Source of the DNA: Actinomycetes bacterium
GTDB lineage: Bacteria; Actinomycetota; Thermoleophilia; Solirubrobacterales; Solirubrobacteraceae
Length of the DNA: 33,230 nt
NCBI GenBank assembly: GCA_021784895.1
Contig: JAJYHG010000191.1
Span: 1 to 33,230, forward strand
Direction: 5' to 3'
Shown here: positions 1 to 7,202 of the stretch, one piece after another
Position numbering within the stretch: position 1 is the first letter of the stretch
Layout: every line of letters starts with the position of its first letter
Position numbers and translations under genes: made by a program
The notes under the pieces: model-generated
What the model saw: the letters and a program-made list of their open reading frames with translations, nothing else
The model's database searches: none
What the model was told of the DNA's origin: nothing

Positions 1-155
1 CGTCCCGCCGGATGCGCCAAGAGTTCCCCGACCTCGCCAAGCACTACTGGCGTGCGAACCGGCTGTGGTCAGGCAGCTACTTCGCCGGGTCCGTCGGCGG
101 AGCGCCAATCAGCATCCTCCGCGCCTACATCGAACAGCAACAACGACCCGTCTGA
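1..155 (+). CDS. tnpA: IS200-family transposase TnpA, C-terminal fragment (cut by window edge)
   Basis: The reading frame enters from outside the window and stops at TGA 153-155. The roughly 50 visible residues (RRMRQEFPDLAKHYW, then LWSGSYFAGSVGGAPISIL, then RAYIEQQQRPV) match the C-terminal end of the Y1 HUH single-strand transposases of IS200/IS605 elements, where the tyrosine of the xxYIExQ helix (here in RAYIEQQ) is the nucleophile. The HUH motif lies upstream and is not visible. It differs clearly from the second TnpA at 6717-7196, so it belongs to a different element. A subterminal hairpin typical of these elements follows at 176-195. Confidence 0.88.
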   Translation, partial: SRRMRQEFPDLAKHYWRANRLWSGSYFAGSVGGAPISILRAYIEQQQRPV

Positions 156-175
156 CACCGGGCACAGCGATTCAC

Positions 176-195
176 CACCGCCCTAAAGGACGGTG
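176..195. repeat. Subterminal hairpin at the end of the IS200-type element
   Basis: CACCGCCC - TAAA - GGACGGTG forms an 8-bp stem with a single internal mismatch at position 6 and a four-base loop, 20 bp after the tnpA stop. The same plan (8-bp arms, mismatch at position 6, 4-base loop) is seen at both ends of the element at 5467-7205. Such imperfect hairpins are the recognition sites of TnpA. The element most likely ends within about 20 bp after this hairpin; the exact boundary is not determined. Confidence 0.65.
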
Positions 196-268
196 CCCTC
201 TCGCCGCTCTCCGGTAGCGGTAGACGGCCAGCTGCCAGAACGGCCGCGGCGCTACCGTTCGAGAGGTG

Positions 269-517
269 ATGACCGCCAAGCAGCAGCTACGCCAGCTCGT
301 TGACGAACTCTCAGAGGTCGAGGCCGCCGAAGCGCTCAGCATCCTCGCGTCCCGCCGTCGGCGTGACTCGCTGAGCGAGCTGCTGGACAATGCCCCTGAG
401 GACGACGAGCCGACCACCCCAGAGGAAGAAGCACTCGTCGCTGAGGCGTTCGAGGCGATCGAGCGCGGCGAGACGATCACCCTCGAGGAGCTCCGCGCCG
501 AGCTCGGGCTTCAGTGA
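269..517 (+). CDS. RelB/Phd-like antitoxin of a type II toxin-antitoxin pair
   Basis: This is a small acidic protein of about 82 residues. The N-terminal helix (AKQQLRQLVDELSEVEAAEAL) is followed by RRRRDSLSELLDNAPEDDEPTTPEEEALVAEAFEAIERGE and an ITLEELRAELG end, a layout common in antitoxins paired with RelE/ParE toxins. The C-terminal acidic part would wrap the toxin. A GTG at 266 immediately precedes the ATG at 269; both are preceded by GAGAGG, so the start is uncertain by one codon. Its TGA overlaps the GTG start of the toxin gene (GTGA), the translational coupling usual for these pairs. The exact family was not recognised; the role rests on size, charge and partner. Confidence 0.75.
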   Translation: MTAKQQLRQLVDELSEVEAAEALSILASRRRRDSLSELLDNAPEDDEPTTPEEEALVAEAFEAIERGETITLEELRAELGLQ

Positions 518-990
518 CGCCCGAAGAGCCCTGGCGGGTTGAGGTCACCAAACCTGCACTGAAGGACCTCAAACGGCTCGACAAGCCCGTTCAGGAACGG
601 ATCCTGTCGGCGCTCGATGGTCTCAAGACCGAGCCCGCGCAAGGTGACATCAAGCACCTCACCAACAGCCGCCCGCCGCAATGGCGGCTGCGGGTCGGTG
701 ACTGGCGGCTCCGGTTCACCCGCGACCATGAGACCCGGATGGTCCGGATACTCCGTGTGCTGCCGCGCGGCCGCGCCTACCGCGACCGGTACCAGGCGGC
801 GCAGAGGCTCGCAGCAGTGCCTCATACAGCACCGTCTTGCTGGCCCCTACCAGGCTGGCAGCCTCACGGACGCTCATCCCCTCGGCTTTGCGTGCGAGCG
901 CCCCGCGCAGGTGCGCGGCACCACGTCCAGCTCAACCGTCCCGGTGCTCAGGTCCGCGTCGCCAGGTACCAGGTAGGGTCGACTGACTGA
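514..990 (+). CDS. RelE/ParE-type toxin with abnormal C-terminal read-through
   Basis: Residues 1 to about 94 (WRVEVTKPALKDLKRLDK, then ILSALDGL, then WRLRVGDWRLRF and ILRVLPRGRAYRDR) are a complete RelE/ParE fold: basic, with the conserved WRLRVGDWRLRF strand pair. Members act as ribosome-dependent mRNA interferases or gyrase poisons; which applies here cannot be told. The family normally ends about where RDR ends (near base 795). Here the frame continues for some 64 residues, Pro/Ala/His rich and unlike any domain, running across sequence whose minus strand holds an HTH remnant. The extension is most simply read as loss of the native stop after a deletion or insertion. Start GTG 514 overlaps the antitoxin stop. 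Confidence 0.78.
   Translation: MTPEEPWRVEVTKPALKDLKRLDKPVQERILSALDGLKTEPAQGDIKHLTNSRPPQWRLRVGDWRLRFTRDHETRMVRILRVLPRGRAYRDRYQAAQRLAAVPHTAPSCWPLPGWQPHGRSSPRLCVRAPRAGARHHVQLNRPGAQVRVARYQVGSTD
818..918 (-). pseudogene. Helix-turn-helix remnant (antisense to the toxin tail)
   Basis: Read on the minus strand, one frame gives LRGALARKAEGMSVREAASL followed by VGASKTVLYEALLRAS, a good resolvase/transposase-type helix-turn-helix with the GMSVREAASLVGASKTVLY core. Upstream in another frame there is STGTVELDVVPR, consistent with a frameshift. No start or full-length frame exists, so this looks like the wreck of a small DNA-binding protein. Confidence is limited because the match is short. Confidence 0.35.
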
Positions 991-1049
991 CGTTATCAGC
1001 CACCCACCACCGCGGCTCAAGCCCATAGGCCCCCTGTCCGGCAAACGTT

Positions 1050-1633
1050 GAACGCCCTGCGGCGCGGGCGATCGCGGCGGTGGGGAGGGCGCCGAGCACG
1101 ACGATCGCGGCTATCCCCGGCCACAGCGGCAGCTGCCGTGGTGCTCGGCGTCGGCCAGCGCGTAGGTCACGATCCAGTTGGCGGCTGAGGCGAGCAGCTC
1201 CGCTGCGGTCATCAGGACAGCGCCGGCCACCAGCAGCGCCGTGGCTGCTACCGCTGGCGCGTAGTGGGCGGCAAGGAACGCCGTGCCCGCACCTGCAGCA
1301 CCACCAACAGAGCTGTGTTGAGCGCGAACAGCAGTCCGACCAGCTCGCGCGGAGCGTGCGTGAAGAGCACGACCCAGAGCGGCAGCGCGACCTGGAGCGC
1401 GACCTGATGAAAGCTCGTGAGGCCGTCGAGCAGCCCGAGCGCGACGAAGCGCCGGTCGGCGAACACGGTGCGTAGCGTGACCCGTGACCGGCAGCCATGA
1501 GCGCGATCGCCCCCGCGATCGTCATGCCGGTCCCGACGAGTTCGACCGGCAGGTGCACGCCAACCACGAAGTACAGGATCATGAGCGGGGCGATCAGGCC
1601 GGTACCGGCGGCGTTGAGGATCGCGGCCGACAC
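1050..1633 (-). pseudogene. MFS transporter pseudogene, internally deleted and frameshifted
   Basis: Three minus-strand frames together spell pieces of one major-facilitator permease. First, AAILNAAGTGLIAPLMILYF and VELVGTGMTIAGAIALMAAG (TM1-2). After a jump near 1490 come RFVALGLLDGLTSFHQVAL, PLWVVLFTHAPRELVGLLFA and LNTALLVVLQVR (TM7-8 type). A third frame gives AVAATALLVAGAVLMTAAEL and LASAANWIVTYALADAEH, and the first frame resumes with GIAAIVVLGALPTAAIARAA (last TM). Roughly half the usual 400 residues are missing and at least three frame changes are needed, so no functional product is expected. It lies head-to-head with the GNAT gene. Confidence 0.72.
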
Positions 1634-1661
1634 GAGCGCGGCTGTGCGAGCATCGCCTGCG

Positions 1662-2177
1662 ATGGCCGACAGCGACTACACGATCTGCCGCGTGGCGGTG
1701 GCGCGCACGCTGGCGCTGCGCAAGGCGGTGCTGCGCCCCCACCTGTCCGCGGACGAGGCCTACCTGCCGCCGGACGCGACCGCCGCGAGCACGATCGCCT
1801 ACGCCGCGGTCAATGCGCTTGATGTGGTGATCGGCGCGGCCGTAATCACGCCGGATGAGCCGCCGTTTGGGACGACGGATGGCCGTGCCTGGCGCCTGCG
1901 GGGCATGGCGGTCGCGCCCGAGCACCGCAACCGCGGTGTCGGCCGCGCGGTGCTCGACGCGTTCATCGCCCACGTCGCTGGGCTCGGCGGCGGGATCCTG
2001 TGGTGCAACGCCCGGCTCGCCGCGCGCGGGTTGTATGAGCGCGCCGGCATGAGTGCGTGGGGGGAGATCTTTGAGGAGCCGCTGATTGGGCCGCACGTCG
2101 TCATGTGGCGCTCCGTTGAGGGGCTGACGCTGGGCGAGCCGGTCGCGGGCGCCCAGCAACCGGGCGAGCAGGCGTGA
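1662..2177 (+). CDS. GNAT-family N-acetyltransferase
   Basis: A 171-residue single-domain acetyltransferase. The acetyl-CoA-binding signature is clear in GMAVAPEHRNRGVGRAVLDA (R-N-R-G-V-G-R-A, the Q/RxxGxG/A pyrophosphate loop), followed by the usual beta-bulge strand LWCNARLAARGLYERAGM. The N-terminus (TLALRKAVLRPHLSADEAYL) is typical of small-molecule GNATs whose substrate cannot be predicted. ATG 1662 was chosen because it starts just before the conserved YTICRVAVARTLALR strand; longer in-frame starts would run into the MFS pseudogene. A MFS gene follows after 37 bp on the same strand, so the two may be co-transcribed. Confidence 0.85.
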   Translation: MADSDYTICRVAVARTLALRKAVLRPHLSADEAYLPPDATAASTIAYAAVNALDVVIGAAVITPDEPPFGTTDGRAWRLRGMAVAPEHRNRGVGRAVLDAFIAHVAGLGGGILWCNARLAARGLYERAGMSAWGEIFEEPLIGPHVVMWRSVEGLTLGEPVAGAQQPGEQA

Positions 2178-2214
2178 GGGCCGTCCCGCTCCGCGCGCTC
2201 CCAGGCCCGGCCCG

Positions 2215-3426
2215 ATGAGCTCCACCGGTCGCCCTGAAGACGGGTTCAAGCTGCGCTCGGTAGCGCTCGCAGCGTTCGCGCCGGCGGCGCTCTTTGGCCT
2301 TGCGTCCGGGGCGATGGTGCCGGTGATCGCCAGCTCGGCCTACGCGCGCGGCGCCGGCACGGCGCTTGCGGCGTTCATCCTGGCGCTGCTCGGTATCGGC
2401 TCGCTGCTCACGAACATCCCCGCGGGCGTGCTGGCGACGCGCATCGGCGAGCGCCGGGCGATGCTCGTCGCGGCGGCGGTCACGCTCACGGGCCTGATGT
2501 GCTGCCTGACCGACTTGGGACGGGGCCCGGGCTCGCTCGCGTTCTACGCGCTCGGGGTCTTCCTGGTCGGCTGCGCCAGCTCGGTGTACAACCTCGCGCG
2601 TCAGTCCTATCTCACCGAGCTTGTCCCGCCCAGCATGCGCGCCCGGGCACTCTCGACGCTCGGTGGCACGATGCGCATCGGCGTGTTCGCAGGGCCGTTC
2701 CTGGGTGCCGCCGCGACCGCCGTGGACGGGGTTGCGGCCGCCTATCTGGTGAGCGTCGCGTCGGTCCTGCTGGCGGCGGCGATGGTGCAGCGCGCGGCCG
2801 ACATCAAGCGCACCCCGCAGCAGCGGCTGGCCGGGGCGGAGGTGACCACGCGCAGCGTGCTGCGCGAGCATTGGCGCATCTTTGCGACGCTCGGCGTCGG
2901 CGTGCTGCTGCTCTCGGCGATCCGCCAGACCCGGCAGACCGTGATCCCGCTGTGGGCGCACCACATCGGCCTCTCAGCAGCAGAGATCTCCGCTGTCTAC
3001 GGGATCGCCGGAGCGGTTGACGCGCTGACCTTCTACCCGGCCGGGAAAGTCATGGACCTGCATGGGCGCCGCGTGGTTGCGGTCCCGTGTGTGCTGGTCA
3101 TGGGCCTGGCCTGCATGCTGATGCCGCTGACCCACGGTCTGCTTGGCCTGGTGCTGGTCGCGATGATGATCGGCTTCGGCAACGGGATCGGCTCGGGGAT
3201 CGTGATGACGCTCGCCGCCGACGTCTCGCCGGCGGCCGGCCGCCTCACCTTCCTGGGTGTGTGGCGCGAGCTGGTAGATGCTGGCGGCGCGGCTGGGCCG
3301 GTGCTGCTGTCGACCGTCACGGCCGCGGCCGGGCTGGGGACCGGCATTACCGCCAGCGGCCTGGTCGGGATCGCGGCCGCGGTCATGCTCTGGCGCTGGA
3401 TACCGAGGGCTGGCGGCCACCGGTAG
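2215..3426 (+). CDS. MFS transporter (probable drug/metabolite efflux)
   Basis: A 403-residue hydrophobic protein with about 12 predicted membrane helices. Between TM2 and TM3 it has a loop of the form GVLATRIGERRAM, the MFS motif-A position, and after TM8 a second copy, GKVMDLHGRRVVAV (xGxxxDxxGRR), which fixes the family well. The central loop (AADIKRTPQQRLAGAEVTTR) separates the two six-helix halves. Substrate is unknown; sequence flavour is that of small multidrug-type permeases. ATG 2215 is the first start after the GNAT gene; no strong ribosome-binding site is visible. A decayed second MFS lies at 1050-1633. Confidence 0.88.
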   Translation: MSSTGRPEDGFKLRSVALAAFAPAALFGLASGAMVPVIASSAYARGAGTALAAFILALLGIGSLLTNIPAGVLATRIGERRAMLVAAAVTLTGLMCCLTDLGRGPGSLAFYALGVFLVGCASSVYNLARQSYLTELVPPSMRARALSTLGGTMRIGVFAGPFLGAAATAVDGVAAAYLVSVASVLLAAAMVQRAADIKRTPQQRLAGAEVTTRSVLREHWRIFATLGVGVLLLSAIRQTRQTVIPLWAHHIGLSAAEISAVYGIAGAVDALTFYPAGKVMDLHGRRVVAVPCVLVMGLACMLMPLTHGLLGLVLVAMMIGFGNGIGSGIVMTLAADVSPAAGRLTFLGVWRELVDAGGAAGPVLLSTVTAAAGLGTGITASGLVGIAAAVMLWRWIPRAGGHR

Positions 3427-3463
3427 CGTCGGCGGGTCGCGCGGCCATCGCCATCATGTGCAC

Positions 3464-4594
3464 ATGGAGCGTGATCCGGTGCCGCGCGGCGTCTACATCC
3501 ACGTGCCGTTCTGCGCCGCGCGCTGCGGCTACTGCGACTTCAACACCTACGTACCCAGCGATCCGTCGCAGCCGGGCGCCTACGTGCAGGCGGCGCTGCG
3601 TGAGATCGAGCTGGCGCGCCGTGAGCTCGGCGCCGGCCGTGTCTCGACGGTCTTCTTCGGCGGCGGCACGCCCACACTGCTCGGCGCGGGACCACTGCTT
3701 GCGCTGATCGACGCGGTGGCGGCGGCGTTCGGCTTCGAGGATGGGGTGGAGGTGACCACCGAGGCCAACCCAGAGTCGGTCTCTCCAGGACTGCTCTCAG
3801 CGCTCCGGCGGGGAGGGTTCACGAGGATCTCGCTGGGGATGCAGTCGGCGCGCGCGCATGTGCTGCGGACGCTCGACCGGGTGCACACGCCAGGCCGGGC
3901 GGTCGCCGCGGCGCGTGAGGCGCGGGAGGCCGGCTTCCCGCACGTCTCGCTGGATCTGATCTACGGCACCCCGGGTGAGACCGACGCTGACTGGCGGGCG
4001 TCGCTTGAGGCGGCGATCGATGCGCAGGTTGACCACATCTCCGCCTACGCGCTGACCGTCGAGCGGGGGACCGCGCTTGGTCGCGCGGTCGCGAGCGGCG
4101 CGATCGCGGCGCCAAACGACGGCGACCAGGCGCGGCGCTACGCGCTCGCAGACGAGCTGCTGGGCCGCCACGGGTATGAGTGGTATGAGCTGAGCTCCTG
4201 GGCACTGCGCCCGCAAGCGCAGTGCCGCCACAACCTCGGCTACTGGCGCTCTTACGACTGGTGGGGGATCGGGCCGGGTGCGCATTCGCACGTCGCGGGT
4301 GTGCGCTGGTGGAACGTCGCGCTGCCGGCCACGTACGCCCGGCAACTGGGGGAGGGGCGCCTGCCGGTGGCGGGCAGAGAGACGCTGGGCGCCGAGCAGC
4401 TCGCGCTCGAGGCGGTGATGCTCGGCCTGCGTGAACGCAGGGGGGTGGCGCTCACCGCGTTGAGCGAAGCCGGCCGGCGCGCCGCCGAGATCGAGGTGGC
4501 ACGCGGACGCACGGTGATCGCCGCTGGCCGCGTGGCGCTCACGCGGCGCGGGCGCCTGTTCGCCGACGCGGTCGTGCGCGCGCTGACGGTCTGA
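3464..4594 (+). CDS. hemW: HemW-like radical SAM protein (haem chaperone)
   Basis: A 376-residue protein. Radical-SAM cluster motif CAARCGYC (Cys17, Cys21, Cys24) followed by DFNTY identifies the HemN/HemW group, as do VSTVFFGGGTPTLL, VEVTTEANPES, RISLGMQS and the SLDLIYGTPGET strand. The single CxxxCxxC without the extra HemN cysteine, and a length near 375, favour HemW, which binds haem and delivers it to respiratory proteins, over oxygen-independent coproporphyrinogen oxidase. ATG 3464 places the N-terminal RGVYIHVPFC strand correctly; GTG 3471 is possible. It converges on arfB. Confidence 0.9.
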   Translation: MERDPVPRGVYIHVPFCAARCGYCDFNTYVPSDPSQPGAYVQAALREIELARRELGAGRVSTVFFGGGTPTLLGAGPLLALIDAVAAAFGFEDGVEVTTEANPESVSPGLLSALRRGGFTRISLGMQSARAHVLRTLDRVHTPGRAVAAAREAREAGFPHVSLDLIYGTPGETDADWRASLEAAIDAQVDHISAYALTVERGTALGRAVASGAIAAPNDGDQARRYALADELLGRHGYEWYELSSWALRPQAQCRHNLGYWRSYDWWGIGPGAHSHVAGVRWWNVALPATYARQLGEGRLPVAGRETLGAEQLALEAVMLGLRERRGVALTALSEAGRRAAEIEVARGRTVIAAGRVALTRRGRLFADAVVRALTV

Positions 4595-4613
4595 GCGCGG
4601 GCCGGCTCCGCGC
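4595..4613 (+). terminator. Weak hairpin between converging hemW and arfB
   Basis: GCGCGG - seven-base loop - CCGCGC directly after the hemW stop. The stem is only 6 bp and there is no T-run, so this is a candidate terminator only. Confidence 0.3.
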
Positions 4614-4622
4614 GGATGGGCG

Positions 4623-5039
4623 TCAGCGCTCGTCGGTTTCCGGTGGCTGGCGTTGGCGCTTGCGCTCGGCGCGCAGGCGCTTCTCCTGCTCGCGGCGGCG
4701 CTCTGAGGCGAGCGTCGGCTGACTTGCCTTGCGCGGGGTCTCAACACGGAGCGCCTGCTCGAGCTTCTGCCCCAAGCGGGCCAGCGCAAGCTCGCGGTTG
4801 CGGGCCTGACTGCGCTCGTCCTGCGCCACAGCCACCACCCGCGGGCCGAGCCTGGTGATGATCCGCTGCTTCTGCGGCGCGCTGAGCGAGGTCGAGGCTT
4901 CCACGTCGAAGACCGCCTCCACGCGCGAGGCGGTGACGTTGGCGTGCTGGCCGCCCGGTCCCGACGAGCGCGAGCTGCGGATCGTGACCTCGCTGAGCGC
5001 GAGCGCGCCGTGGTCACCGAGCATCAGCGCTTGATTCAC
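4623..5039 (-). CDS. arfB: Alternative ribosome-rescue factor ArfB (YaeJ-type peptidyl-tRNA hydrolase)
   Basis: A 138-residue protein carrying the catalytic GGQ loop in SSRSSGPGGQHANVTASRVE (Gly29-Gly30-Gln31). This is the signature of class-I release factors, here without codon-recognition domains, as in ArfB/ICT1. The C-terminus is a basic lysine/arginine-rich tail (REQEKRLRAERKRQRQ), the part that enters the mRNA channel of stalled ribosomes in ArfB. Length matches the family (about 140). The GTG at 5039 begins 5 bp after the stop of the upstream gene; ATG 5024 is an alternative. It is probably co-transcribed with that gene. Confidence 0.9.
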   Translation of the reverse strand: MNQALMLGDHGALALSEVTIRSSRSSGPGGQHANVTASRVEAVFDVEASTSLSAPQKQRIITRLGPRVVAVAQDERSQARNRELALARLGQKLEQALRVETPRKASQPTLASERRREQEKRLRAERKRQRQPPETDER

Positions 5040-5044
5040 AGCGG

Positions 5045-5416
5045 CTACGGTAGCGCCGCGCCGAGCGCGGCCTGAAGGCGCGAGAGCACCGATTCCGGGT
5101 CGGCGCAGCCCACGATCCACTCGTTGAACGGGCCGTCGCCCAAACGGACACGGATGCCGCGCGGCGTGTCGTGGTGCACGGCGGCAAACAGGCGCTTGCT
5201 ACGCCCCTTGATGCTGCCTACCTCGATCACGCCTGGGATGCGGGTGCCGAGCTTGACGCCCGCGCGGATCCCTGCCGGGCCGTGGGCGTCATCGAGCAGC
5301 TCGAGGCCGCTGACCGCCGACAGCGGGACGTGCAGGTCACCGTGGACGCCCTCGACTTTCTCGGCGGTCGTGAGCGCGAGCACCAGCTCGCCGTCGTGGA
5401 CCTGTAAGTCTGCCAT
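5045..5416 (-). CDS. Conserved small protein of unknown function
   Basis: A 123-residue soluble protein, mostly beta-strand by pattern, starting MADLQVHDGELVLALTTAEK and containing FAAVHHDTPRGIRVRL and FNEWIVGCADPESVLSRLQ. The alternation of short strands with a final amphipathic helix suggests a PH-like barrel, but that is inference. I do not recognise a function. ATG 5416 is supported by an excellent ribosome-binding site (AGGAGGGA, 8 bases upstream). It is coupled closely to arfB downstream. An IS200/IS605 element ends only about 50 bp upstream of the start, so its former promoter or upstream gene (probably asparaginase) has been separated from it. Confidence 0.7.
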   Translation of the reverse strand: MADLQVHDGELVLALTTAEKVEGVHGDLHVPLSAVSGLELLDDAHGPAGIRAGVKLGTRIPGVIEVGSIKGRSKRLFAAVHHDTPRGIRVRLGDGPFNEWIVGCADPESVLSRLQAALGAALP

Positions 5417-5466
5417 CGCGGTCTCCCTCCTTGCTCCGGTAGCTCGCTGTTGCGGGCCGTGGTGCA

Positions 5467-5610
5467 TTGAACTCTCCCCGCCCTTACGGACGGGGATTCT
5501 CCGTGGGGTCTCATGCCGCCACCGCCGAGATTGACGCTTCATCGGGGCCGCTACTTCCGGCTGTCCCTCCACGTCCTGTGACCGCCGTTCCGGCGGCGAG
5601 AATGTTGATT
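5467..5610 (-). ncRNA. Predicted omega RNA (TnpB guide RNA) at the tnpB 3' end
   Basis: In this family the TnpB guide RNA overlaps the last part of tnpB and runs to the right end, with the guide taken from flanking DNA. Here the scaffold would include the hairpin at 5476-5495 and end with GTTCAA at 5467. The guide would start at 5466, reading TGCACCACGGCCCGCAAC on the minus strand. The 5' limit given is arbitrary. The assignment follows from known TnpB biology plus the terminal motif, not from an independent structure prediction. Confidence 0.45.
5476..5495. repeat. Right-end hairpin of the IS200/IS605 element
   Basis: CCCCGCCC - TTAC - GGACGGGG: 8-bp arms with one mismatch at position 6 and a four-base loop. 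It mirrors the left-end hairpin at 7165-7184 (CCCCTCCC - TCAC - GGAAGGGG) including the mismatch position, as expected for TnpA recognition hairpins. Confidence 0.75.
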
Positions 5611-6755
5611 GCGGCGTTGTGATCCGCGTTTCGCCGGTGGCCGCAGGCGACGCACCGGAAGTCCGCTTGGCTCTCGCGGTTCTCCGGTGCCGTATGCCCA
5701 CACCCCGAGCATTTCTGGCTCGTGTACGCGGCGCTCACCGCGATCACTTGCACGCCGCAGGTAGCGGCCTTGTCCTGAATCCTGTGGCGAAGCATCGCCC
5801 ATCCTTGCTGGTGGATGCTTCGGTTCAGCCCGGCCTTCTGTCGGACGTGCGAGCCTGGCTCGGTCACGGTCCCACGGGCCGAGCGGACCATGCTCTTGAT
5901 CTTCAGATCCTCAAGCACGATCACGTCGTTCTCGCGCACAAGCCGGGTGGAGGTCTGCTCGATGAAGTCCTTGCGACGGTCAGCCTGCCGCACGTGCCAG
6001 CGTGCGATACACCGTTTCGTGCGCTCGCGCCGGTTTGACCCCTTCCGCTGCCGTGCTTTGCGCCGCTCCAGCCGACGCAGGCGCTGCTGCTCGCTCGCAC
6101 GTGGCGCGGGCGCTCGCAGGCGCTCACCGTTAGACGTCGTGATCGTCGCTTTGACGCCGAGGTCGATCCCGACCGTCTGGCCGGTCACGGTGCGCAGCAT
6201 GATCGGTTGCGGCGCGGTGAAGCTCACGTGCCAACGTCCCGCGCGGTCCATCGTGAACCTCGCCATCCCGTACTCGACAGGCAACGGCCGCGAGAGCCGG
6301 AAGCGCACCCACCCGCACTTTGGGACCAGGATCGCTGCGTTGTGACGGTCGTAGCGGCGGAGCTTCACGTCGCGGACCGTGAAGCTCTCGTGAATACCGC
6401 GACGCCACCAGCACGGGTAGCCGTGGGTACCGGCAAAGAAGCTAGCGACGGCACGGTCGAAGTCGCGGACGGCCTGCTGCTGCACCGCCGAGGATCCTTC
6501 CCGCAGCCACGGAAGCGCTTGGCGAGCATCAGCCAGTTCTCGCATCCGCTCTGCCGGGCCGGGGGTCGCGCCGAGCGCGGGGTTGTAGAGCTTGAACTGT
6601 TCCAGCAGCGCGTTCTTCACAAACCGTGTGTCCGAGCAGTGCCTAGCCAGCCAGCGGGACTGGTCGGTGTTCGCGACAGCACGGTAACGGTGTGCCACAA
6701 ACCTATAATACGGCTGGTGGCGGCGGACCCTGATGATTTCCGCAACGGACGGCAT
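5511..6755 (-). CDS. tnpB: TnpB RNA-guided nuclease (IS200/IS605 accessory protein)
   Basis: A full-length protein of 414 residues. The RuvC-like catalytic triad is intact: Asp198 in VGIDLGVKA, Glu282 in VIVLEDLKI and Asp378 in RRNADHNAAINILA. The zinc ribbon is complete (Cys349/Cys352 in KCSGCG, Cys368/Cys371 in RCVACG). The N-terminal half (YRAVANTDQSRWLARHC, LPWLREGSSAVQQQAVRDFD) is the OrfB helix-turn-helix/WED-type region. TnpB proteins cut DNA next to the element's target motif, guided by an RNA from the element's right end, and help the element persist after excision. Start ATG 6755 abuts the possible tnpA GTG 6756 on the opposite strand. Confidence 0.95.
   Translation of the reverse strand: MPSVAEIIRVRRHQPYYRFVAHRYRAVANTDQSRWLARHCSDTRFVKNALLEQFKLYNPALGATPGPAERMRELADARQALPWLREGSSAVQQQAVRDFDRAVASFFAGTHGYPCWWRRGIHESFTVRDVKLRRYDRHNAAILVPKCGWVRFRLSRPLPVEYGMARFTMDRAGRWHVSFTAPQPIMLRTVTGQTVGIDLGVKATITTSNGERLRAPAPRASEQQRLRRLERRKARQRKGSNRRERTKRCIARWHVRQADRRKDFIEQTSTRLVRENDVIVLEDLKIKSMVRSARGTVTEPGSHVRQKAGLNRSIHQQGWAMLRHRIQDKAATCGVQVIAVSAAYTSQKCSGCGHTAPENRESQADFRCVACGHRRNADHNAAINILAAGTAVTGRGGTAGSSGPDEASISAVAA
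6704..6709 (+). promoter_or_regulatory. -10 box TATAAT for tnpA
   Basis: A perfect TATAAT stands out in very GC-rich DNA, 7 bases before the GTG at 6717, which would make tnpA nearly leaderless. No clear -35 hexamer is seen 17 bases upstream. This position is inside the tnpB N-terminal coding sequence, so tnpA transcription would begin within tnpB and oppose it. Confidence 0.5.
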
Positions 6756-7196
6756 GTGGTCTACCGTTTACACGCCCACGTAGTTCTCATCACGAAATAC
6801 CGGCGCGGCGTGATGACAGACCGGGTGCGGGAACAGTTGATCGCCACCACCCGAGAAGTCTGCGAACGCCACGACGTAACGCTGGTAGAAGCAGACGGCG
6901 AAACAGACCACCTCCACCTCCTCTTGGACTACCCGCCGAGGATCAGCCTCTCCACCCTGGTTGGCGCGATCAAAACAAACACCAGCCGTGTGATCCGCCA
7001 GCAGCACTGGCCCGAAGTGACCCGCGCGCTATGGGGCCAGCACTTCTGGTCCCCGTCCTACTGTGTGCTCTCCACCGGGGGCGCGCCCATCCAAACCGTC
7101 CGCGAGTACATCACCAACCAACGCAACCCCAACCGCGCCCCAGGACGACCCCGGACGGGCTTGACCCCTCCCTCACGGAAGGGGCTTGCGCCCTAA
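6717..7196 (+). CDS. tnpA: IS200/IS605 Y1 transposase TnpA
   Basis: A 159-residue HUH transposase: the HUH metal-binding motif is His65-Leu-His67 in ETDHLHLLL, and the nucleophile is Tyr131 in QTVREYITNQ. Other family marks are the first strand HVVLITKYRRGVM, LVGAIKTNTSRVI and LWGQHFWSPSYCV. It cuts and rejoins single-stranded ends at replication forks. GTG 6717 is favoured because it follows a TATAAT box and gives the usual N-terminal length; GTG 6756 would avoid overlap with tnpB but leaves only 8 residues before the first strand. The C-terminal tail (PPSRKGLAP) is translated from the left-end hairpin. Confidence 0.92.
   Translation: MAADPDDFRNGRHVVYRLHAHVVLITKYRRGVMTDRVREQLIATTREVCERHDVTLVEADGETDHLHLLLDYPPRISLSTLVGAIKTNTSRVIRQQHWPEVTRALWGQHFWSPSYCVLSTGGAPIQTVREYITNQRNPNRAPGRPRTGLTPPSRKGLAP
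7165..7184. repeat. Left-end hairpin of the IS200/IS605 element
   Basis: CCCCTCCC - TCAC - GGAAGGGG, 8-bp arms with one mismatch at position 6. It lies inside the last codons of tnpA, so the end of the protein and the transposase recognition site are the same DNA. Confidence 0.7.
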
Positions 7197-7202
7197 ATCA
7201 GG

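Noticed and set aside
3797-5017. A 406-residue minus-strand open frame
   Set aside because: It covers hemW and arfB in the wrong frames; its composition is Arg/Ser/Ala noise without any motif.
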